64,000 nt of DNA, taken from positions 310,001 to 374,000 of the forward strand of contig JACKEV010000010.1 of assembly GCA_020632795.1 (NCBI GenBank), written 5' to 3'. Origin of the DNA: Alphaproteobacteria bacterium. GTDB taxonomy: Bacteria; Myxococcota_A; UBA796; CAJQPC01. Of this stretch, positions 24,555 to 33,158 are shown piece by piece. The position numbers and the translations under genes are program-made. Positions within the stretch are counted from its first letter, which is position 1; every line of letters begins with the position of its first letter. A model generated the notes under the pieces. That model was not told the DNA's origin and did no database searches. It worked only from the letters and a program-made list of their open reading frames with translations.

Positions 24555-25565
24555 ATGGCTGAGATCTCCCGCTTCGTCTTCGCCCGCCACCTCCGGGGCG
24601 AGTCCTCCACCTGGATCGTCCACGCCCGCGGCGGCCAGGTCGTGCGCAGCGGCCGGGGCCTGTCGTTCTGGTTCCTGCCCCTGTCCGCCAGCATCTCCGA
24701 GCTGCCGATGGACGACCGCGAGCTGCCCATCCTCTTCCACGGCCGCTCCCGCGACTTCCAGGACGTCACCGTCCAGGCCGTGGTGAGCTGGCGGGTCCGC
24801 GACCCCGAGGCCCTGGCCCAGCGCGTCGACTTCACCATCGACCTGCGCGGCGGCGCCTGGCGGGCCAAGCCCCTCGACAAGCTCGCCCAGCTCATCACCG
24901 AGCTGGCCCGGCAGCTCGCCTGGGAGGTGCTCGCCCGCGCCCCCCTCCAGGACCTGCTGACCGACGGCGTCGAGACCCTGCGCGCCCGGCTCACCGAGGG
25001 CCTCGCCGGGGACGCCGAGCTGGAGCGCATGGGCGTCGATATCGTCGCGGTGGGCATCTCGGCCCTGCGCCCCGAGGCCGAGCTGGAGCGCGCCCTCCAG
25101 ACCCCCGCCCGCGAGGCCGTGCAGCAGGAGGCCGACCGCGCCACCTTCGAGCGCCGCGCCCTGGCCGTCGAGCGGGAGCGGGCCATCGCCGAGAACGAGC
25201 TGAACAACCGCATCGCCCTGGCGAAGCGCGAGGAGGACCTCATCGCCCAGAAGAGCCTCAACAAGCGCCGCCAGGCCACCGAGGACGCCACCACCCTGCG
25301 CGTCGAGGCCGAGGCCGAGGCCCAGCGCCGTGCCCTGGCCGCCGACGCCGAGGCCAACGAGGTCCGGGTGGTCCAGGCCGCCCGCGTCGAGGGCGAGCGC
25401 GCCCAGGTCTCCATCTACGAGCACCTGCCGCCGCACGTCCTGCTGGCGCTGTCCGCCCGCGAGCTGGCCGGGCACCTGCCCGACATCGAGCACCTCGTCA
25501 TCACCCCGGACCTGCTGACGCCCGCCCTGCAGAAGCTCTCCGCGATGGCGCTGCCGGAGGCCTGA
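24555..25565 (+). CDS. SPFH/Band-7 domain protein
   Basis: The 336-residue protein has an SPFH domain from about residue 25 (VVRSGRGLSFWFLPLSASIS, then DVTVQAVVSWRVRDPEAL) and a long Ala/Glu/Arg coiled coil from 185 to 285 that should drive oligomerisation. No transmembrane anchor precedes the domain, which is unusual for stomatin-like members, so it may sit on the membrane peripherally or be cytosolic. It leads an operon with an NAD-kinase-like protein, a degenerate Nudix protein and a hydroxylase. I recall similar SPFH/NAD-kinase/Nudix sets in other bacteria, but their function is not established. Confidence 0.82.
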   Translation: MAEISRFVFARHLRGESSTWIVHARGGQVVRSGRGLSFWFLPLSASISELPMDDRELPILFHGRSRDFQDVTVQAVVSWRVRDPEALAQRVDFTIDLRGGAWRAKPLDKLAQLITELARQLAWEVLARAPLQDLLTDGVETLRARLTEGLAGDAELERMGVDIVAVGISALRPEAELERALQTPAREAVQQEADRATFERRALAVERERAIAENELNNRIALAKREEDLIAQKSLNKRRQATEDATTLRVEAEAEAQRRALAADAEANEVRVVQAARVEGERAQVSIYEHLPPHVLLALSARELAGHLPDIEHLVITPDLLTPALQKLSAMALPEA

Positions 25566-25568
25566 GCC

Positions 25569-26459
25569 ATGCTGCTCCCCCGCGTCGTGGTGGTCACCCG
25601 CCCCACCGAGTACGACAGCCTGCTGGCCCACTGGGGCACCCGGGGCCAGGTGGACTTCTTCCTCAAGGCGCGGGGGCGCTCCGTGGACGAGGTGGACGAG
25701 GCCCACGCCGCCCAGGTCGCCGCACTCGACGCCGTGTCCCGGGCCACCCCGCCCCGGTGGCGGCGGGCCTCGGTGGGGCGCGGCGACCTGGACCGCTTCC
25801 TGTTCGAGCCCGAGGACCTCATCGTCGCGGTGGGCCAGGACGGGCTGGTGGCCAACGTGGCCAAGTACCTCGACGGCCAGCCGGTCATCGGGGTCAACCC
25901 GGACCCGCAGCGGGTGGAGGGCGTGATGATGCGCCACCGCCCCCAGGACGTGCAGGAGCTGCTGCACGCCGCCGCCGCCGGGCGGCTCCCCGTGGAGGCC
26001 CGCACCCTGGTCCAGGCCCGCGCCGACGACGGGCAGACCCTGCTCGCGCTCAACGAGGTCTTCCTGGGGCATAAGGCCCACCAGTCCGCCCGCTACCTGC
26101 TCCGGTGGGGCCAGCGGCGGGAGCGGCACTCCTCCTCGGGGCTCATCGTGGCCACCGGCACGGGCGCCACCGGCTGGGCGGCCTCCATCCACCGCAGCAC
26201 CCACTCGGGCCTGCCCCTGCCCGCGCCCACCGACCCGCACCTCATCTTCTTCGCGCGGGAGCCCTGGCCCAGCCGCCACACCGGGACGCGGCTGACCGAG
26301 GGCGTCCTGGAGCCGGGGGACGCGCTGTCGCTGACCTTCGAGCTGGGCGAGGGCGCGGTGGTGTTCGGCGACGGGCTGGAGGCGGACCGCCTGGAGCTGC
26401 GGTGGGGTCAGGAGGTTACCGTGAGCCGGTCCACCCGAAGCCTCCACCTCGCCGCCTGA
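25569..26459 (+). CDS. NAD kinase-like protein
   Basis: The 296-residue protein has the ATP-NAD kinase fold: DLIVAVGQDGLVANVAKYL near 85, GVNPDPQRVEGV, and SGLIVATGTGATGWAASIH near 200. In true NAD kinases the first motif reads GGDGT; here it is GQDGL, so the second Gly and the Thr are changed. The TGTGATGW segment matches the usual TPTGSTGY only loosely. It may phosphorylate NAD or a related nucleotide less well or bind it as a sensor. It begins three bases after the SPFH gene and is followed by an NrtR-like protein. Confidence 0.78.
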   Translation: MLLPRVVVVTRPTEYDSLLAHWGTRGQVDFFLKARGRSVDEVDEAHAAQVAALDAVSRATPPRWRRASVGRGDLDRFLFEPEDLIVAVGQDGLVANVAKYLDGQPVIGVNPDPQRVEGVMMRHRPQDVQELLHAAAAGRLPVEARTLVQARADDGQTLLALNEVFLGHKAHQSARYLLRWGQRRERHSSSGLIVATGTGATGWAASIHRSTHSGLPLPAPTDPHLIFFAREPWPSRHTGTRLTEGVLEPGDALSLTFELGEGAVVFGDGLEADRLELRWGQEVTVSRSTRSLHLAA

Positions 26460-26466
26460 GCGACCC

Positions 26467-27225
26467 ATGACCGACCCCCAGACCCCCGCCCAGACCGTCG
26501 ATCCCGAAGAGCAGGCCTTCCTGGCGGCCTATGACCCGGGGGTCTTCCCCCGCCCCTCGGTGGCCACCGACGTGGTCGTGCTGACGGTGCGGGAGGGGCG
26601 GCTGGTCGTGGCCCTCTACCAGCGCGCCGAGCACCCCCACCGGGGCCGCTGGGCCCTGCCCGGGGGCTTCGTGCGCATGGACGAGGCCCTGTCCACCGCG
26701 GCCCGTCGGCTGCTGCGCGACAAGGTCGGCGTGCAGGGGGTCTTCCTGGAGCAGCTCTACACCTTCGGCGACCCCGGCCGGGACCCCCGCATGCGCATCA
26801 TCACCGTGGCCTACCTCGCGCTGGTGCCGCCCGCGCGGCTCCAGGTCGAGAAGGGCGCCCTGGCCGCCGTCGAGGTGGACTGGGCCGGCGAGGCGGGCGG
26901 CCCGGCGCGGGCGATCGGCCCGGACGGCGCGGCCCTGCCCATCGCCTTCGATCACGCCGACATCCTGGGGCTGGCGGTGCAGCGGCTGCGGGGCAAGCTG
27001 CGCTACAGCCCGGTCGCCTACGCCATGCTGCCGCCGCGCTTCACCCTGCGGGCGCTCCAGAGCGTCCACGAGGCCATCCTGGGCGAGGCCCTGAGCAAGC
27101 CCGCCTTCCGGCGCCGCCTGCTGGCCACCGGTGAGCTGCGCGCCACCGGCGAGCTGGAGTCCGACGTCGACCACCGCCCCGCTGAGCTGTACGAGCACGC
27201 CCCTCAAGAAGAGGACGCCTCATGA
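26467..27225 (+). CDS. Degenerate Nudix protein, probably NrtR-like NAD regulator
   Basis: The 252-residue protein has a Nudix domain, ALPGGFVRMDEALSTAARRL, but the catalytic REUxEExGU half reads RLLRDKVGV, so the metal-binding Glu residues are lost. The C-terminal 90 residues, from FTLRALQSVHEAILG to FRRRLLATGEL, fit the winged-helix DNA-binding domain of NrtR regulators. These sense ADP-ribose or NAD metabolites with an inactive Nudix fold. Its position after an NAD-kinase-like gene supports control of NAD metabolism. I see no obvious NrtR operator. Its end overlaps the hydroxylase start by four bases. Confidence 0.78.
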   Translation: MTDPQTPAQTVDPEEQAFLAAYDPGVFPRPSVATDVVVLTVREGRLVVALYQRAEHPHRGRWALPGGFVRMDEALSTAARRLLRDKVGVQGVFLEQLYTFGDPGRDPRMRIITVAYLALVPPARLQVEKGALAAVEVDWAGEAGGPARAIGPDGAALPIAFDHADILGLAVQRLRGKLRYSPVAYAMLPPRFTLRALQSVHEAILGEALSKPAFRRRLLATGELRATGELESDVDHRPAELYEHAPQEEDAS

Positions 27226-27770
27226 CCCGCAACGAGCTGCGCCCCGACCTCATCTTCACCCTCTCCGGGGCGCTGAGCGACGCCGAGTGCGACGCCCTGA
27301 TCGAGCGCAGCGAGGCCCTGGGCTACGGCTTCGCCCCGGTGACCACCGGGCTGGGCATGATCCCCATCCCCCGGGTCCGCAACAACAGCCGGGTGATGGT
27401 GGACGAGCCCGAGACCGCCGACTGGCTGTGGTCGCGCATCGCGGACCTCGCGCCGACGGTCGCCGACGCCACGGCCGTGGGCCTCAACGAGCGGCTGCGG
27501 TTCTACCGCTACCACCCCGGCGAGTACTTCGCGCCGCACTACGACGGCGCCTGGCGCCGCTCCCGGAAGGAGTTCAGCCTCTACACGGTGATGTTCTGGC
27601 TCAACGACGCCTTCGAGGGCGGCGAGACCGGCTTCACCGGGCTGGACGTGCCCGCCCGCAAGGGCGACGCGCTCATCTTCCTGCACCGCCAGCGCCACCA
27701 GGGGCGGCCGGTGACCGCGGGGGTGAAGTACGTGGTGCGCAGCGACATCATGTATCGGTTCGCGGGGTAG
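27222..27770 (+). CDS. Prolyl 4-hydroxylase-like Fe(II)/2-oxoglutarate oxygenase
   Basis: The 182-residue protein has the P4H double-stranded beta-helix. FYRYHPGEYFAPHYDGAW gives the His-x-Asp iron ligands, and LHRQRHQGRPVTAGVKYVV gives the distal His and the Lys that binds 2-oxoglutarate. MFWLNDAFEGGETGF is a conserved strand of the family. It is a complete, compact catalytic domain without signal peptide, so it acts in the cytoplasm. The four overlapping or adjacent genes suggest it hydroxylates a protein or metabolite linked to the NAD/SPFH module, but its substrate is unknown. Confidence 0.86.
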   Translation: MTRNELRPDLIFTLSGALSDAECDALIERSEALGYGFAPVTTGLGMIPIPRVRNNSRVMVDEPETADWLWSRIADLAPTVADATAVGLNERLRFYRYHPGEYFAPHYDGAWRRSRKEFSLYTVMFWLNDAFEGGETGFTGLDVPARKGDALIFLHRQRHQGRPVTAGVKYVVRSDIMYRFAG

Positions 27771-27790
27771 GGGCGCGAGGATCCGGGCGC

Positions 27791-29332
27791 TCAGAAGTGG
27801 ACGCCGAGGTTCATCCCCAACGTGCCGACCCAGGTGACGTTCCACCCGAACCCGCCGGCGGACCAGTGCAGCCGCTCGCCCAGGGTACGCGGGGTCATCA
27901 TGAACCCGGTCACCACCTTGACCTGGAAGCGGCTCGGGACGACGTCCGCGCCGTCGCGCAGGCGGTAGGCGATCGCCGTGTCCGTGAGCCCGGCGGCGAG
28001 GTCTGCGCCGAAGTAGCCGTAGGCGGTCCAGCTCGAGACCTCTCCGAACGTCCGCACCGCCTCCCCCGCGAAGGGGGAGAGGTCGAAGGTGGCGTCCCAC
28101 CGCCCGAGCGGGTGGTAGTACCGGATCACCCCGGACACCTGCACGTTCGGATCGACCCGGACGTCCACGCAGCGCGCGTCCTCTGTCTCCCCACAGGACA
28201 CCAGGGCTCCTGCTGACGTGGTGAACGCCCAGTCCACCACGCTCTCTGCGTAGGGCTCTCCCTTGGCCTCCTTGTCCCCCAGGAACGGGAACCACCAGCC
28301 GCTCACGCGGCGGTACCGGAGCGCGTAGCGCTGGAGCGTCTCCTCCGGGAACAGGGGGGCCGCCGTGTCGTTCCGCAGCTTCGCCCACCCCTTGCGGTAG
28401 ATGAAGTCCAGCTCGACCTGCGGCTCCGCCGGCACCTCGATCGGGAGCGGGCGCTCGTTCAGCGCAACGCCGTCGGCGCCCCGCGCGGTCAGCAGGTAGG
28501 TGCCCGCGTGCATCGGGGTGAAGCTCCAGGTCGCCGGGGTCACCTCCGAGACCTCGATGGCGCGGCAATCCTCGGGCTCGGCCTTGCAGACGTCGGAGAC
28601 GCCGACCGGCCGCCGGCCCACCCAGGTGAGCGGCTGCTTGACGTCGACGGACTCGACGCCGACCGGCCCGCCGGAGGGTCGCCATGAGTCGACCAGGCTG
28701 ATCATCACCGGCTGCCCCAGCGTCGGCGTGGTCAACGGATCCGCCACGATGACCGGCCTGTCCTCCTCCTCGGCGAGGTCCAGCGCCTCCACCGCCTGGA
28801 TGAGCAGGGAGCGCCACGGGGCCGGCTCCCCCTGGACGTCGGCCGTGGCGCGGACCGTCACCTGCTTCTGGTCCATCTTCACGGGATACGGCAGCGTCAT
28901 GCCGTCGCGCGCGATCGTCTCGTAGTGGATCAGGATGAAGGTCAGGCTCACGCTGCGCTCGCGCGCGCGGGCCGCGTCCTCGGTGAGGGCGGCGGTGACG
29001 TAGACGAGCGTGGCGGGCAGGGCCTGGTCTTGCGGGAGGCAGTCCGCCAGCTCCAGGTTCTTGATGAGCGACGTGTCGGTGGTCAACGCGCCGGGAGAGG
29101 CCTTGCCGGCCGTGTCCAGCGCGCCGCGCAGCGAGCCCCGCGCCTGCAGGAGCGCCGTGCACGGGGTCATCCGGAAGCCGTCCTTCTCAAGCAGCCAGGA
29201 GAGCTCGGCGGTCCGCCCCGCGTCGCGCTCACCGTCGACGTCCAGGACCTCGACGAGCGCCACCGGGTGATCGCGGAGGTCGTCCCCCGCAGACGCCGCC
29301 GGCAGGAGCAGGCGCAGCATCAGAAGGAGCAC
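27791..29332 (-). CDS. Secreted, possibly outer-membrane, protein coupled to the CHAT gene
   Basis: The chosen GTG has GGGGAGG four bases upstream and gives a signal peptide (LLLMLRLLLPAASAGDD). ATG at 29320, which shares a base with the CHAT stop, and GTG at 29359 are alternatives. The product of about 513 residues has a globular N-terminal half, an Ig-like middle segment (WSFTPMHAGTYLLTARGADG) and a C-terminal region of alternating aromatic residues ending in GTLGMNLGVHF. The terminal Phe suits an outer-membrane beta-barrel. I recognise no family. It is translationally linked to the CHAT protein, so the two probably act across the envelope. Confidence 0.65.
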   Translation of the reverse strand: MLLLMLRLLLPAASAGDDLRDHPVALVEVLDVDGERDAGRTAELSWLLEKDGFRMTPCTALLQARGSLRGALDTAGKASPGALTTDTSLIKNLELADCLPQDQALPATLVYVTAALTEDAARARERSVSLTFILIHYETIARDGMTLPYPVKMDQKQVTVRATADVQGEPAPWRSLLIQAVEALDLAEEEDRPVIVADPLTTPTLGQPVMISLVDSWRPSGGPVGVESVDVKQPLTWVGRRPVGVSDVCKAEPEDCRAIEVSEVTPATWSFTPMHAGTYLLTARGADGVALNERPLPIEVPAEPQVELDFIYRKGWAKLRNDTAAPLFPEETLQRYALRYRRVSGWWFPFLGDKEAKGEPYAESVVDWAFTTSAGALVSCGETEDARCVDVRVDPNVQVSGVIRYYHPLGRWDATFDLSPFAGEAVRTFGEVSSWTAYGYFGADLAAGLTDTAIAYRLRDGADVVPSRFQVKVVTGFMMTPRTLGERLHWSAGGFGWNVTWVGTLGMNLGVHF

Positions 29333-31161
29333 GCGGCCTCCCCGCAGGCTTCCCTGCACGCGGTGTAGCGGGGGTAGCCGGCGCAGTCCTCCACCGGGCC
29401 CTCGGAGCGGCAGAGGCTCAGCTCTCGGCGGATGGCCTGGGTGAAGGCAGCCTTCGCTTCGTCACAGGACGGCGGCCCGGGGCGCGGGGGGGTCGTGGGC
29501 ACCGACCCGCAGCGCGCGTCGGGTTCGCAGGCGTCGCGGCAGGCCTGCCAGAGCGCGCGGGAGCCGCTGGACGCCTCGAACGCAGCGCGCGCAGCCTCGC
29601 ACGCGGTCGGGCCCTCGTCCGGGCAGCCGGACGGACAGGCCGCGAGGCACGCGGCGCGGCTGTCCCAGGCCTCGGGGCAGTCCTCCCGGAGCGCGCAGGT
29701 CGCGAGGCGCGCGGCCTGGGCCTCCGCCTGCTGCCGCGCGGTCTCGCAGGGGTCGGGGACAGGGACCGGCTCCGGGCCGCAGACGGCGGGGTCCTCCGCG
29801 CAGGCCGCCGCGCACCGCTGCCACAGGGAGGCCGTCGGCGTCTCCGCAGACGTCACGGCGTGGACCGCCGCCTCGCAGGCGGTGGGGGCAGGGATCGGGT
29901 CGGGCGCGGGGGGCCGGAGGCGGGGCCCCAGCACCACCGCGACCCCCGCGATGAGCAGGAGCGCCGCCAACCCCGCGCCCCAGAGGCGACGACCGCCGCC
30001 GCCCGACCCGCCGCTCCCGGTCGAGGTGTCCTCGCGCGCCTCCAGCGCTGGCGCGGGCACCTCCGGCGCGGGCGCGGGCACCTCCAACGCAGGCGCGCGC
30101 GGTGGCCAGCGCAGGTCGTCCTGCGGCGCCTGCCGGAGCTGCAGCCAGGCCCAGTCGAACTCCTTGGGGAACGCCTCGGCCAGCCGGCGTCGGGCGAAGG
30201 GGATCGCCCGGGTGAGGCCATCCTGCATGAGCGAGGGATAGAAGTGGTCGCAGAACACGCCCGCCGCGCGGCTGAGCAGGCGCACCCTGCAGGCGATGAC
30301 CGCGCGGATGCCCTGGGCCCGCAGCGCGCTGGCCACGCTGGCCACGGGGCTGCCCTCATCCCCCGCCTGGGCGCTGCTGCAGCTCATCAGGACGACGAGT
30401 TGGAGGTCGCGCCGGAAATCGGTGAGCACGGCGGCGAGGTCCGCCCCCGTCACCACGACCTCGCCGAAGCGCCCCAGCGCGAGCCCGAAGACGTTGTCCG
30501 TCCCCGCGATCCGCGCGCCGTGGCAGAGCACATGGAGCACCCCGACGGCCTCCCCCGCGTCGCGCCGCGCGGTCAGCCGTCGGCGGAGCGCGTCCAGCGT
30601 CGCGTGCTCCAGCTCCTCGAGGCGGTCGCCCAGGGTGTGCTGGAGCGAAGCGCGGTGGCGGTCGGCGACGGCGCTGAGGCTCTGGTCCGCCCAGACGAAG
30701 AGCGCGCCGGGACCCGGGGGCCCCCAGCGCGTCCCGGCCTCCTCTCCTGGCTGGATGTACCGCAGGTCCACGCCGGCCCGACGGCCCAGCGGGACCGCCT
30801 CGTCCCGTAGCAGGAGCAGCTCCCACGGGAGCTGCTGGCCGATGGGGGTTGTGCTGCGCACCACCAGCCGCACGACGATGTCCGGCGCACCCCCAGCCTC
30901 CTTGAGCTGTCGCCGGATCTCGGCGTCCCGCTCCGGCCAGCTCAGGCCGTCGGACCAGGACGCGGTCCACAGCGCCTCCCGCAGCGCGTTGCCGAGCATG
31001 GCCGCCTTTCCCTGCGCACCCTCCCGACCCGACGCCACGGCGTCGTACGCCTCCCGGAGCGTCCCGAGTGGTATCGACAGCGACGCCGTGGCCCCCCCGC
31101 TCAGAGAGGCGGAGCCGCGCCCATCCGCCTGGATGTCGATGTGGAGGGTCTCCTCGACCAC
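29320..31161 (-). CDS. Membrane-anchored CHAT protease-like protein with Cys-rich repeats
   Basis: The 613-residue protein (GTG start seven bases after GAGGAG) has an N-terminal CHAT region with LPWELLLLRDE at 111-121, the catalytic His214 in VLCHG and Cys261 in MSCSSAQ. A Pro/Ala linker and one membrane helix (about 393-412) follow. Beyond the membrane come four Cys-rich units of 35-50 residues, each opening with CEAA, CETA or CDEA and closing with a C-xxx-C-type cluster. CHAT domains are caspase-fold peptidases found in cell-death and defence systems. The layout puts the protease in the cytoplasm and a disulfide-rich sensor outside. No partner substrate is encoded beside it apart from the coupled secreted protein. 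Confidence 0.82.
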   Translation of the reverse strand: MVEETLHIDIQADGRGSASLSGGATASLSIPLGTLREAYDAVASGREGAQGKAAMLGNALREALWTASWSDGLSWPERDAEIRRQLKEAGGAPDIVVRLVVRSTTPIGQQLPWELLLLRDEAVPLGRRAGVDLRYIQPGEEAGTRWGPPGPGALFVWADQSLSAVADRHRASLQHTLGDRLEELEHATLDALRRRLTARRDAGEAVGVLHVLCHGARIAGTDNVFGLALGRFGEVVVTGADLAAVLTDFRRDLQLVVLMSCSSAQAGDEGSPVASVASALRAQGIRAVIACRVRLLSRAAGVFCDHFYPSLMQDGLTRAIPFARRRLAEAFPKEFDWAWLQLRQAPQDDLRWPPRAPALEVPAPAPEVPAPALEAREDTSTGSGGSGGGGRRLWGAGLAALLLIAGVAVVLGPRLRPPAPDPIPAPTACEAAVHAVTSAETPTASLWQRCAAACAEDPAVCGPEPVPVPDPCETARQQAEAQAARLATCALREDCPEAWDSRAACLAACPSGCPDEGPTACEAARAAFEASSGSRALWQACRDACEPDARCGSVPTTPPRPGPPSCDEAKAAFTQAIRRELSLCRSEGPVEDCAGYPRYTACREACGEAACSF

Positions 31162-31290
31162 AGCCTCGCTCCTCGCTGGCCGAGGATGACACATGCGGTC
31201 GCGGACCACCATCCGCGACCGGCGACCGCCGGGGTGAAGGACGCGCTGCGCACCGACATCCTGCACCGCCGCACGGGGTAGACTCCCGCC

Positions 31291-31908
31291 ATGTCCATCT
31301 CCCTTCACGGCTCGGGCCGCTCCCGCTCCTTCCGCGCGCTGTGGGCGCTGGAGGAGCTCAGGCTCGACTTCACCTACGTCCCCATCGACTTCCGCGCGGG
31401 GGACGCGCGGAGCCCCGCGTACCTCAAGCTCAACCCCGGCAGCAAGGTCCCCACCCTGGTGGACGACGGTCGCGCGCTCACCGAGTCCGGCGCCATCCTG
31501 GCCTGGCTGGGGGACCGCTACGGCGACGGCGCGCTGGTCCCCCGGGCCGGCACCTGGGCGCGGGCCTGCTACGACCGGTGGAGCTACTTCGCGGTGACCG
31601 AGCTGGAGCAGCCCCTGTGGTCCATCGGCAAGCACCGCTTCGCGCTGCCTCGGGACTGGCGGGTGCCCGCGATGCTGGAGACCGCCCCCAAGGAGTTCGC
31701 CCGCGCCACCGCGCTGCTCAGCGAAGGGCTGGGCGAGCAGCCCTGGATCCTGGGGGAGACCTTCACCTTCGCCGACGTGCTGCTCATCCACACCCTGGAG
31801 TGGGCGAAGCGCTTCGAGGTGCCGGCCGCCGAGGCGAACCTCGACGCCTACCGGCTGCGGGGGCTGGCCCGGCCCGGGTACCAGAGGGCGCTGGCGCGGC
31901 TGGGCTGA
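31291..31908 (+). CDS. Glutathione S-transferase family protein
   Basis: This second GST of the window has 205 residues. The N-terminal thioredoxin-like domain includes SISLHGSGRSRSFRALWALE and NPGSKVPTLVDDG with the cis-Pro, then TESGAILAWLGDRYG. The C-terminal half is helical and has the usual FTFADVLLIHTLEWA capping element. It lies between two genes with protease-like folds on the opposite strand and does not overlap them, so a functional link is doubtful. TAGACT before the start could be a -10, but no -35 is evident. Confidence 0.87.
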   Translation: MSISLHGSGRSRSFRALWALEELRLDFTYVPIDFRAGDARSPAYLKLNPGSKVPTLVDDGRALTESGAILAWLGDRYGDGALVPRAGTWARACYDRWSYFAVTELEQPLWSIGKHRFALPRDWRVPAMLETAPKEFARATALLSEGLGEQPWILGETFTFADVLLIHTLEWAKRFEVPAAEANLDAYRLRGLARPGYQRALARLG

Positions 31909-31915
31909 AGAGCCC
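31902..31915. terminator. Short hairpin between convergent genes
   Basis: GGGCT, a GAAG tetraloop and AGCCC make a five-base-pair hairpin spanning the GST stop and ending one base before the stop of the convergent caspase-like gene. It could end transcription in both directions. There is no T-tract, so it is a candidate only. Confidence 0.3.
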
Positions 31916-33070
31916 TCAGCGGCGCCAGGCCCGCGTCCGCTGCTCGTAGTCCCGGTAGTGCTGGCTGGACGGCCACTCAGCGCGCACCTGCTCGATCATC
32001 GCCTGACGCTCGGCTTCACCGAGCAGGGCGAAGTCGCGCGCCCGCTCCCCCTGCATCGCGCTCATGCAGAACAGCGCCATCTTCTGCCGCAGCCAGGTGA
32101 CGTTGCCCGCCGTCGTGGGCACGCCGTCCTGCTCGAGCTGCTGGCGGGCGTAGGACTCGGGGAAGATGATTGTCGAGAGGTGCTGGCCGCCGCCCTGGGT
32201 CGAGGAGCCCTCGAACAGGCGCAGGTCCGGCGAATTGGTGACGTGGGCCGGCGAGGTGTGCCCCATGACCGTGGCCTCGGTGTGCCCCTGGTCCACCAGG
32301 GCGTCGTGCATGGTGTCGGAGAAGGAGCCCGCGCCGTCGCCGGGGCCCTGGCCGGTGTCGCAGGCGTAGTTGGCGACCACGACGTCGTTGGTCAGCATGG
32401 CCTGGATGCCGCTGACGAAGCTGGAGACCTGCATGACACCGATGCGGGTGCCCAGCTTGAGGGAGTCCCGGAAGCCGTGGGCGAAGAAGGCGACGGTGGA
32501 CACCAGCAGCTCGGGGTCGCCGGTCTCGGCGCGGGCCTGATCCAGCGCCGCGCGGATGCCCGAGGCGACCTGGTCCTTGTGGGTGACCGGGATGGCGGGC
32601 ATGGCGTTGTGGTCGCTGACGAAGTCCAGGGCCATGCGCTCGAACTCGGCGATGTCGTTGGGCATGGGCTCGTCGGCGAGGTGCTCCTGGCGGGCCTGGG
32701 CGCGGGCCTGGTTCTCGGTTCGGCCCTCCGCCATCAGCGCCGCGACGCGGGGCTGGCAGCGGCTGCAGGTGCTGGTGGCGTGGTTCTGAGGGTTGTGGTC
32801 GTAGACGGCGACGATGATCCCGCCGTTGCGCACGGTCACCGCGCCGGGGCCGGTCTCGCTCTCCTGGCCCTCGCCTTCGGCGGTCTGCTGGCCGCTCCCC
32901 TGCTCGGCGTCCTGGCCGGCGCCGGGGCTCCCGGGCGTGTTGACCCCCAGGCGCTCGGCGACCGCCGCGTTGCCGACGAGGTCCTGGTCATCGGACTCAA
33001 CGGTCCCCCGGGGGCGCTCGGTGTCCTGCTGGGGCGCCTGGGCGCGGGCGGACTGCGCGTAGGTGCTCAT
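31916..33070 (-). CDS. Possible caspase-fold protein with eCIS-cargo-like N-terminus
   Basis: The 384-residue protein starts at an ATG six bases after GGAG. Residues 1-75 are a disordered Gln/Glu/Gly-rich leader containing LVGNAAVAERLG, which resembles the short segment near the start of many contractile-injection-system cargo proteins. The core has a paired CSRC at 102-105, then FFAHGFRDSLKLG with His198 and VVVANYACDTGQG with Cys237. The HG...SLxLG and C-x-TG order is that of clan CD (caspase, CHAT, DUF4347-like) folds. HTSPAHVTNSPDLRLF follows. I recognise no named family; protease activity is inference from the His/Cys pattern. Confidence 0.65.
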   Translation of the reverse strand: MSTYAQSARAQAPQQDTERPRGTVESDDQDLVGNAAVAERLGVNTPGSPGAGQDAEQGSGQQTAEGEGQESETGPGAVTVRNGGIIVAVYDHNPQNHATSTCSRCQPRVAALMAEGRTENQARAQARQEHLADEPMPNDIAEFERMALDFVSDHNAMPAIPVTHKDQVASGIRAALDQARAETGDPELLVSTVAFFAHGFRDSLKLGTRIGVMQVSSFVSGIQAMLTNDVVVANYACDTGQGPGDGAGSFSDTMHDALVDQGHTEATVMGHTSPAHVTNSPDLRLFEGSSTQGGGQHLSTIIFPESYARQQLEQDGVPTTAGNVTWLRQKMALFCMSAMQGERARDFALLGEAERQAMIEQVRAEWPSSQHYRDYEQRTRAWRR

Positions 33071-33158
33071 GGTTTTCTCCGTCATCTTGAGGAGTTTCGC
33101 GTCGTGCGTTCCCCCAGGGTAACACGGCGGGGCGCATCCCCCACGTCGGCGTGGCAGG

